A stretch of DNA of 39,621 nt. It comes from JARROD01 sp037384225 (lineage in GTDB: Bacteria > Pseudomonadota > Gammaproteobacteria > Pseudomonadales > Cellvibrionaceae). Each line of letters starts with the position of its first letter. Position 1 is the stretch's first letter. The stretch lies in NCBI GenBank assembly GCA_037384225.1, contig JARROD010000065.1, positions 1 through 39,621 on the forward strand, in the 5' to 3' direction. The notes beneath the pieces were generated by a model, which searched no databases, was not told the DNA's origin, and saw nothing but the letters and a program-made list of their open reading frames with translations. Positions 34,498 through 39,621 of this stretch are shown here, one piece after another. The position numbers and the translations under genes are program-made.

Positions 34498-34548
34498 TAC
34501 AAGACGATTTTACAAGACAGTGCTATTTTATAAGACTGTTTACAAAAC
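34498..34548. promoter_or_regulatory. Four TACAAGAC-like repeats in a divergent promoter
   Basis: TACAAGAC (34498-34505 and 34511-34518), TATAAGAC (34529-34536) and TACAAAAC (34541-34548) lie in the 139-bp gap between the divergent rnm and VC0807-like genes. They may be binding sites of an unknown regulator or several overlapping -10-like sequences (TTGTAAAAT on the minus strand). Confidence 0.35.
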
Positions 34549-34619
34549 TGAGTTAGAAAACAACCTTATTTGCGGGACAGGCATTCCGAAAAAGGCCCCT
34601 ATTATCCTTGAGCGACGAA

Positions 34620-35321
34620 ATGACACAAGCGAAACCTGCCAAAAAAGGCGAAAGCCTGCTGGCCAACTTACTTTTAAATATCATTATTCCGACCCTGATA
34701 CTCACCAAGCTGAGCGACGATAAATACCTCGGCACCGAACTGGCGATCGTCATCGCCCTGGCGTTTCCACTCGGCTACGGCCTGCGGGAATTTGTACTTT
34801 CCCGCAAAATCAACCTGTTTTCCACCCTTGGCATAATCAATATATTATTGACAGGTGGCATAAGCCTGCTGAAACTCGACCCCAAATATATAGCCATCAA
34901 GGAAGCCACCATACCCGCCATCTTTGGACTGGTGACAATAATTTCACTGAAAACCCCCTACCCACTGGTAAAAACCTTCCTGTACAACGACAAAGTGCTA
35001 CAGGTAGAAAAAGTCGCCGACGCGCTGAAAAACTACGGCACAGAAGCCGCCTTCGAAAAAGCCCTCGTCAAAGCCTCACTACTGCTCGCGCTATCGTTTT
35101 TTCTCTCCTCCGTGCTCAACTACGCCCTCGCCAAATTTCTACTGGTCAGTCCCCCCGGCACAGTGGCCTTTAATGAAGAACTGGGCAAAATGACAGCACT
35201 AAGCTTTCCCGTAATCGCCGTACCCGCCATGCTAATAATGATGGCGGCCCTGTTTTATTTATTTCGCAGCATCAATAAACTTACCCACCTCAAGCTGGAA
35301 GACATTATCGTCCACCAATAA
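34620..35321 (+). CDS. VC0807-like multipass membrane protein
   Basis: A 233-residue inner-membrane protein of the VC0807 family (distantly called septation protein A-like in annotation). About six hydrophobic segments are visible: LLLNIIIPTLILTKL, ELAIVIALAFPLGYGL, STLGIINILLTGGISLL, an IPAIFGLVTIISL stretch, ASLLLALSFFLSSVLNYA and AVPAMLIMMAALFYLF. No catalytic motif is recognised, so no function is claimed. The ATG at 34620 was taken; a TTG at 34608 would add four residues. It is followed by a YciI gene after about 100 bp, and may share its promoter region with rnm. Confidence 0.78.
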   Translation: MTQAKPAKKGESLLANLLLNIIIPTLILTKLSDDKYLGTELAIVIALAFPLGYGLREFVLSRKINLFSTLGIINILLTGGISLLKLDPKYIAIKEATIPAIFGLVTIISLKTPYPLVKTFLYNDKVLQVEKVADALKNYGTEAAFEKALVKASLLLALSFFLSSVLNYALAKFLLVSPPGTVAFNEELGKMTALSFPVIAVPAMLIMMAALFYLFRSINKLTHLKLEDIIVHQ

Positions 35322-35423
35322 CCACATCAAACAACGCCAGGGAGACAAAAACACACAACCCTTGAGCAACCAAAATGCAGACCAAAAAAACAACAAATCA
35401 ACCAAAAAACACTCGAGGAAATT

Positions 35424-35723
35424 ATGTTTTACGCCATTATCAGTGAAGACGTAGCCAACAGCCTAACCCTGCGCAAAACAGTGAGAGCCGACCACCTCGC
35501 CCGCCTGCAACAACTAAAAGACCTGGGGCGCCTCCTGATCGCCGGTCCACACCCGAAAACCGACTGCGAAGACCCCGGCGACGCCGGTTTCAGCGGCAGC
35601 CTGGTTGTTGCCCAATTCGACTCTCTGGAACAGGCTCAAAACTGGGCCGCCGAAGACCCCTACGTCGCCGCCGGAGTCTACTCCCGCGTAACCGTCAAAC
35701 CCTTCAAAAAAGTATTGCCTTAA
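35424..35723 (+). CDS. YciI family protein
   Basis: A 99-residue protein of the YciI family (ferredoxin-like dimeric alpha-beta barrel). MFYAIISEDV and the conserved RADHLARLQQLKDLGRLLIAGP with the family His are present, as is DSLEQAQNWAAEDPYVAAGVY. E. coli YciI is 98 residues. Its biochemical role is unsettled; the His-Asp pair has been suggested to be catalytic. GAGG lies 5-6 nt before the ATG. In E. coli relatives yciI is also near septation-type membrane genes, and the same neighbourhood occurs here. Confidence 0.9.
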   Translation: MFYAIISEDVANSLTLRKTVRADHLARLQQLKDLGRLLIAGPHPKTDCEDPGDAGFSGSLVVAQFDSLEQAQNWAAEDPYVAAGVYSRVTVKPFKKVLP

Positions 35724-36044
35724 CACCCGCCCCGATAAAATTATGCCCAAAAACACTGCACCACATTGACAACAAACAGCGGTACCGGCTCTACCCCAAC
35801 AAATTTGACAACTCAATTATCTTCGCTAGAGTAGATTTGGTAGTATTATTGCCGCCAACAGTAGCCGCGTTAACAAATAGTCATTATAGCCCCATGCTTT
35901 TACCGATAAATAGTTCGCCCTTTACTGTTAAATGGCTTCGCTGATTAAAAATTCCACCAACCACCCGCCAACATTTTTATACCACCTACCACATCCGTGC
36001 GTAGTTAAAAATGCCGGCAGGACCAACAACTGGCAGGTTTAAAT
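35724..36044. other. Non-coding gap upstream of the SH3 gene
   Basis: These 321 bp hold no reading frame worth calling. Two TTGACA hexamers occur near 35766 and 35808, but neither has a good -10 at 16-18 bp. The right half is AT-rich. Confidence 0.45.
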
Positions 36045-36716
36045 GTGAAAATCGCCCTTACAGCCCTTTTCACCGTGCTCTTACTGAGCAGCACAAAACA
36101 AGTTTTCGCCCAGGAAACGCGCTACATTAGCGACCAAATCTATGTTCCGCTGCGCTCCGGCAATGGCAATCAGTACCGCATCATCAACCGCGGCCTGCCC
36201 AGCGGTACCAAATTACTCCTACTCGAAGAAGACGGAGAGTGGAGCCGAGTCAAAACCGAAAAAGGCATCGAAGGTTGGGTCCCCAACCACTACCTGCAGA
36301 ACGAACCCGTCGCCAAAAGCAAACTTGCCCAGGCCGAAGAAAAAATCGTCGAACTGCTGGATCTAAACGAACAACTCGAATCCCAGCTAAACCAAATCCA
36401 GGCACAAAACCAAGAGTTGGACACCACCGCATCAAACTCACAAACCCAGGCCCAACAACTGCGGGACGAACTCATACAAATCAAACAAATCTCCGCCGAC
36501 GCCATCGAACTGCACCAACGTCATCAAGCGCTTCTCAAACAACAACAACTACTACAGACAGAAATCGACGTCCTCGAAGCGGAAAACGAACGCCTCGAGA
36601 ACAAATCACTCCACACCTGGTTCCTGTACGGCGCCGGCGCCGTGTTGCTGGGAGTACTCATCGCCGTCATCGTGCCCAGGCTTCGCCCGCGCAAACGCCA
36701 TTCAGAATGGGCTTAA
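36045..36716 (+). CDS. SH3/coiled-coil membrane protein (TIGR04211 type)
   Basis: A 223-residue envelope protein: signal peptide (KIALTALFTVLLLSSTKQVFA-QE, cut near residue 22), a bacterial SH3 domain (about 27-87: RYISDQIYVPLRSGNGNQYR, GTKLLLLEEDGEWSRVKTEKG, WVPNHYL), a coiled coil (about 90-190, rich in Q, E and L) and a C-terminal membrane helix (LYGAGAVLLGVLIAVIVPRL) ending in basic residues. This order matches the TIGR04211 SH3 family of gammaproteobacteria. The SH3 part should face the periplasm and may bind peptidoglycan (inference). GTG start at 36045-36047, with CAGG about 8 nt upstream. Confidence 0.85.
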   Translation: MKIALTALFTVLLLSSTKQVFAQETRYISDQIYVPLRSGNGNQYRIINRGLPSGTKLLLLEEDGEWSRVKTEKGIEGWVPNHYLQNEPVAKSKLAQAEEKIVELLDLNEQLESQLNQIQAQNQELDTTASNSQTQAQQLRDELIQIKQISADAIELHQRHQALLKQQQLLQTEIDVLEAENERLENKSLHTWFLYGAGAVLLGVLIAVIVPRLRPRKRHSEWA

Positions 36717-36728
36717 AGAACGGGGGAA

Positions 36729-36795
36729 AGAGGGTCGGGGGAGTAGGCTATTTTTTTCTCCGCTAGAGGGTCGGGGGAGTAGGGTATTTTTTTCT
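36729..36795 (+). repeat. Two direct 31-bp G/T-rich repeats
   Basis: Two copies (36729-36759 and 36765-36795) differ at one base. Each begins AGAGGGTCGGGGGAGTAGG and ends TATTTTTTTCT; the period is 36 bp. The G-rich half followed by seven T gives each copy a partly terminator-like look, but without a clear stem. Confidence 0.9.
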
Positions 36796-36876
36796 GCAAG
36801 AACTGTAAAAAGTCAGCCAGGCACAATCACTAATGGTCGCCATGACCAGCTTGCACCGGCCCTGCTACAAGCAAGC

Positions 36877-36904
36877 AGAAAAAAATACCCTACTTCCCCG
36901 GCCC
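36877..36904 (-). repeat. Inverted third copy of the G/T-rich repeat
   Basis: The complement matches the second direct copy at 26 of 28 bases. With 36768-36795 it could form a large hairpin with an 81-nt loop. The segment between, 36796-36876, has no gene; the gap up to 37047 is otherwise empty. Confidence 0.85.
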
Positions 36905-37041
36905 GGCTATTGGCACGTTTATCATCCCACCTCAACCCCGCCCATCCCAACGCCGAAAAATGCTGCAAAGGGAACAAAACAGAGCTATAGCCACCCCCAA
37001 CCTCTACCGCTAAAATAGCGCCTCAGTCTTAGAGAGGAACA

Positions 37042-37136
37042 ACAGCCATGAGCCCGACAAAAACAGCCATGAGCCTGACAAAAACAGCCATGAGCCTGAA
37101 AAAAACAGCCATGAGCCTGAAAAAAACAGCCATGGG
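37042..37136 (+). repeat. 21-bp tandem repeat over the cyclophilin start codon
   Basis: The motif ACAGCCATG recurs five times at 21-bp spacing. The spacers are near-identical (AGCCTGA then an A-rich run). Because 21 is a multiple of three, each added unit inserts seven residues and another start codon in frame. Confidence 0.93.
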
Positions 37137-37734
37137 TCTATTTAAAGCGCTCGTGCGCACCTATAAACCCGCCATAAGAAACCGTATCGTTACCAGCCTG
37201 ATATTGCCAATCCTGATCACCCTCAGCGCCCCTTCCTGGTCAGAAAACACCCGCGTACAGCTCAAAACCGACCTTGGCAAAATCACCCTCGAACTCTACG
37301 ACGACAAAGCCCCAATAACCGTCAAAAACTTCCTCCACTACGTCAACACACGCTTTTACAACGGCACAATTTTCCACCGCGTAATCCCCGGTTTCGTCGT
37401 ACAAGGCGGTGGCTTCACCTTCGACTTTATCAAAAAATCCACCCGCGACCCCATCAAAAACGAATCCAATAACAGCCTTAAAAACACCTACGGCACCCTC
37501 GCCATGGCCAGACGCAACGACCCCGACAGCGCCACCTCCCAGTTTTATATTAACCTCGGTGACAACCACAACCTAAACGCCACCCCCAACAAACCCGGCT
37601 ACACCGTATTCGGCCGGGTAGTGGAAGGCATGCAAATAGTCGAAAAGATCACCGCCGAACCCCGCGGCCTCTATCGCGACTACCCCGATGCCCCCAATGT
37701 ACCGGTAAGAGTTCTCTCCGCCAGCCAACTGTAA
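37048..37734 (+). CDS. Secreted cyclophilin-type peptidyl-prolyl isomerase
   Basis: A 228-residue cyclophilin (PpiA-like) catalysing proline isomerisation in the periplasm. The catalytic domain spans about 68-225: FHRVIPGFVVQGGGF with the active Arg and Phe/Gln residues, ATSQFYINLGDN and GYTVFGRVVEGM. A signal peptide core (VTSLILPILITLSAPSWS-EN) lies at about 48-66, unusually far from the start. The first 35 residues include a repeated TAMSLKK unit, encoded by 21-bp tandem repeats, each with an in-frame ATG (37048, 37069, 37090, 37111 and 37132). Only the first ATG has a ribosome site (AGAGG, about 10 nt upstream). Confidence 0.88.
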   Translation: MSPTKTAMSLTKTAMSLKKTAMSLKKTAMGLFKALVRTYKPAIRNRIVTSLILPILITLSAPSWSENTRVQLKTDLGKITLELYDDKAPITVKNFLHYVNTRFYNGTIFHRVIPGFVVQGGGFTFDFIKKSTRDPIKNESNNSLKNTYGTLAMARRNDPDSATSQFYINLGDNHNLNATPNKPGYTVFGRVVEGMQIVEKITAEPRGLYRDYPDAPNVPVRVLSASQL

Positions 37735-37784
37735 CCCCCTCCGGTTTCGACTAACAACCGGAGCCCCAGCAGGAGCACATTCGT

Positions 37785-38561
37785 ATGGATAAAGCCAATA
37801 AAACCGCCCTCAGTGTCAACCTGAACAAAATCGCTCTTATTCGCAACTCCCGCGAGGGTAATTATCCCGACGTAGTTGCCCACGGAAAAATCTGTCTCGA
37901 CGCCGGGGCCGACGGGCTCACTGTGCACCCCCGCCCCGATCAACGCCATATCCGCCCCACCGATGTCTACCCGTTATCCGAGCTTGTGAAACCACTGCCC
38001 GGAATTGAATTCAACATCGAGGGCAACCCCTTTGCGGAAAAACTCGGGGATTTTCCCGGTTTTCTTAAACTCGTAGAAGAAACCGGCCCGGACCAATGTA
38101 CACTGGTACCGGACAGTAATGATCAGCTCACTTCCGATCACGGATTCGATCTCACCGTCGCCGGCACCCGGCTGGCCCCGGTGATTCGCCATCTGCAGCA
38201 GCGGGGTGTGCGGGTGAGCCTGTTTATGGACCCCGATATTGCGCAAATAGATCTGGCCCGACAACTCGGCGCCGACCGCATCGAACTCTATACCGGCCCC
38301 TACGCCGAGGCCCACCGGTTGGACGCCGACGATCTGGATACGTTATTCCAGCGCTATTACCGGGCTGCCGAACACGCTACCCGCATCGGCCTGGGGGTGA
38401 ACGCCGGACACGACCTCAACCTGGATAACCTGTCCCGTTTTGTGACGGTACCGGGCTTGCTGGAAGTGTCGATAGGCCACGCCCTGACCGTGGACGCGCT
38501 GAATATGGGCCTGACCACTGCGGTCAAATCCTATAGTGCGATCTGTCACGGAAATTCCTGA
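37785..38561 (+). CDS. pdxJ: Pyridoxine 5'-phosphate synthase PdxJ
   Basis: A 258-residue TIM-barrel enzyme that condenses 1-deoxyxylulose 5-phosphate with 3-amino-2-oxopropyl phosphate to give pyridoxine 5'-phosphate in the cytosol. Diagnostic are LSVNLNKIALIRNSR, GADGLTVHPRPDQRHI, CTLVPDSNDQLTSDHGFDL, IELYTGPYAEA, LGVNAGHDLNLDNL and EVSIGHALTVDAL. Length matches the family (243 in E. coli). AGGAG lies about 10 nt before the ATG. In many relatives pdxJ follows recO; here it follows a cyclophilin gene by 50 bp and recO is absent. Confidence 0.95.
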   Translation: MDKANKTALSVNLNKIALIRNSREGNYPDVVAHGKICLDAGADGLTVHPRPDQRHIRPTDVYPLSELVKPLPGIEFNIEGNPFAEKLGDFPGFLKLVEETGPDQCTLVPDSNDQLTSDHGFDLTVAGTRLAPVIRHLQQRGVRVSLFMDPDIAQIDLARQLGADRIELYTGPYAEAHRLDADDLDTLFQRYYRAAEHATRIGLGVNAGHDLNLDNLSRFVTVPGLLEVSIGHALTVDALNMGLTTAVKSYSAICHGNS

Positions 38562-38641
38562 GAAAATATTTGCGGTTCAAATTGACCAGGGGTAGTCTAG
38601 GATTATCGAAGGGTGAATAACATTACATTAGGGTGGCCAAA

Positions 38642-39055
38642 ATGCATTCCATTCTGGTAAAAGATTATATGGATCATAATCCACACGCGATCCCCGTGAC
38701 TACCAATATCAGGGATGTGGTGAAAAGTCTGCTGCAGGCCGGCGTAATCGGTGCTCCAGTTATCGATGAAAACGAGAAGGTTGTCGGTTTTGTCTCCGAG
38801 CAGGATTGTATTAGCGAAATGCTCAACAATGCATTCTATTGCGAAGAGCCGGCGCCGGTGACGGCGGTGATGCACACTGATGTGTTAACCGTCACGCCGG
38901 AAACGTCTATTGTTGAAGTCGCACAGACGATGACACAGAATAAACCCAAAAACTTCCCCGTGGTGGACAACGGTAAGCTGGTGGGCCTGATCAACCGCAG
39001 TTTGATTTTAAAGTCACTGATAGAGTACGACGAAGACTGTTACATACACCGTTAA
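38642..39055 (+). CDS. CBS-domain pair protein
   Basis: A 137-residue protein made of two CBS domains (about 8-60 and 75-130), a module that binds adenine nucleotides and senses energy charge. VKDYMDHNPHAIPVTTNIRDV, VIDENEKVVGFVSEQDCI, VMHTDVLTVTPETSIVEVAQ and VVDNGKLVGLINRSLIL are typical. There is no fused effector domain, so it probably regulates a partner. The ATG at 38642 follows AGGGTGG by about 6 nt; a GTG at 38633 would add three residues. It lies alone after pdxJ, with 80 bp between. Confidence 0.88.
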   Translation: MHSILVKDYMDHNPHAIPVTTNIRDVVKSLLQAGVIGAPVIDENEKVVGFVSEQDCISEMLNNAFYCEEPAPVTAVMHTDVLTVTPETSIVEVAQTMTQNKPKNFPVVDNGKLVGLINRSLILKSLIEYDEDCYIHR

Positions 39056-39093
39056 CCCGTCTTGCCACTGATCCGGGGAGCCCAGAATACAAC

Positions 39094-39234
39094 TCAGGTC
39101 GCCCCCGGAATATCCACTGACAAGGTTAACAGAGCTTTTTGTAGGGTTTCACCATCGGTCACAGCAATCGCATTCGAAATTACCACAAAGCATGTAACAA
39201 CCAAACGCAATAAGGCCACTTTTCTTTTCGACAC
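39094..39234 (-). CDS. Possible 46-aa secreted peptide
   Basis: A GTG-initiated frame (39232-39234) encodes a textbook signal peptide: basic SKRK, a hydrophobic core VALLRLVVTCFVVIS and an NAIA cleavage site, then about 22 mature residues (VTDGETLQKALLTLSVDI...). No ribosome site precedes it, and the upstream sequence belongs to the truncated frame listed below. It may be the start of a gene lost in a deletion, or a chance frame. Confidence 0.3.
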   Translation of the reverse strand: MSKRKVALLRLVVTCFVVISNAIAVTDGETLQKALLTLSVDIPGAT

Positions 39235-39621
39235 ACCCAAAGCGGTTGAGGTTTAATGCACCTGCTCGCACACTTAGGTTGCCTAGGCTGCTTTGCAGAA
39301 AGCCGGTGTTGATTTGGCGATCGAGTTGATAGTCTCTATCCGATTCAACGTGGCTGTCCTGTGGCCAATATAAATTAGCCCGTACCTCAAATTCACCATA
39401 CAGCCATGTGCGAATTAAACCTTGGCCTCCGATTTTTGCATATTGTTGGTTAACCGTGGCGTCCCAATCAGAAAGTTTACTCAAGCCAACGCGATAACCA
39501 GCTTCAATGGCAAATGTATCCAGCCATGAATAAGTAGACTCAGAATCCTCTAACTCAAATTCGAGATCACCCAGTGCGTCGCCACTAAACTCCAGGTCGT
39601 CTTCAGCTAGTGGGTCATCTA
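39149..39621 (-). CDS. Truncated outer-membrane barrel-like protein, partial
   Basis: The frame is open to the right edge of the window. From there leftward it reads an acidic segment (DDPLAEDDLEFSGDALG), then alternating hydrophobic and polar, aromatic stretches (FAIEAGYRVGLSKLSD, TWLYGEFEVRANLYW, GFLQSSLGNLSVRAGAL) of beta-barrel character. The pattern vaguely recalls DUF1302-like outer-membrane proteins. After LNLNRFG (about 39250) the sequence becomes Cys-rich and unlike a barrel (KKSGLIAFGCYMLCGN), suggesting a frameshift or deletion joint, and ends at 39149. The start is outside the window. Family assignment is tentative. Confidence 0.35.
   Translation of the reverse strand, partial: DDPLAEDDLEFSGDALGDLEFELEDSESTYSWLDTFAIEAGYRVGLSKLSDWDATVNQQYAKIGGQGLIRTWLYGEFEVRANLYWPQDSHVESDRDYQLDRQINTGFLQSSLGNLSVRAGALNLNRFGCVEKKSGLIAFGCYMLCGNFECDCCDRW

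Noticed and set aside
1..39621. tRNA genes, rRNA genes, CRISPR arrays and riboswitches
   Set aside because: No cloverleaf with a T-loop motif, no regular repeat-spacer pattern and no recognisable riboswitch core were found by eye; a covariance-model search would settle small RNAs.

Overview
The window looks like chromosomal DNA of a free-living, probably marine gammaproteobacterium. Family-level similarity suggests the Cellvibrionales (Saccharophagus/Teredinibacter-like); that placement is inference from gene content, since no rRNA or tRNA gene was seen. Lineage hints are cmoA-cmoB with cmoM, a complete CpxP-like/CpxR/CpxA module, scpA-scpB-rluB, rnm-yciO, a TIGR04211-type SH3/coiled-coil protein, FldB and a PreP-like M16C peptidase. 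Most of the window is housekeeping: tRNA wobble modification, condensin partners, envelope stress sensing, purine uptake, glycerate phosphorylation, polyphosphate and sulfur metabolism, and pyridoxine synthesis.

Layout. 1-3.9 kb (minus strand): a decaying efflux locus. An MFS transporter has one in-frame stop, an HlyD-type adaptor is intact, and an ABC ATPase and permease are fused out of frame by a deletion. 3.9-7.6 kb: a small lipoprotein made of 11-residue repeats, a class V PLP enzyme, a TA-flanked hairpin element, a GH8 glycosidase with a C-terminal membrane anchor, and a 212-bp foldback MITE sitting on the GH8 stop codon. 7.6-10.2 kb: purine permease and glycerate 2-kinase operon. 10.2-10.9 kb: AT-rich stretch without a recognisable gene. 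10.9-16.8 kb: sulfurtransferase, msrA, ppx, a 7TM-DISM diguanylate cyclase that has lost its GGDEF motif, and a membrane J-domain protein. 16.9-26.2 kb: cmoM, PreP-like peptidase, a histidine kinase/response regulator-TPR pair, cmoA-cmoB, dgkA, fldB. 26.3-30.2 kb: CpxP-like protein diverging from cpxR-cpxA, then an apparently active diguanylate cyclase. 30.2-34.5 kb (minus): scpA-scpB-rluB and rnm-yciO. 34.6-39.1 kb (plus): VC0807-like membrane protein, YciI, SH3 protein, secreted cyclophilin, pdxJ and a CBS protein. A truncated, barrel-like reading frame runs off the right edge.

Two themes stand out. First, gene decay: at least three loci carry deletions or nonsense codons that cannot be simple one-base indel errors. 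Second, short tandem duplications sit at gene ends: 12 bp x5 over the J-domain gene's stop codon, 42 bp x5 at the 3' end of scpB, 21 bp x5 over the cyclophilin start codon, 12 bp x2 at the cmoA start, 33-bp repeats in the lipoprotein, and 19 bp x3 inside the MITE. The strongest regulatory signal is a run of five CpxR-type half-sites at exact 10-bp steps between the CpxP-like gene and cpxR. I found no CRISPR array, defence island or biosynthetic cluster, and I do not claim a wholly new system here.
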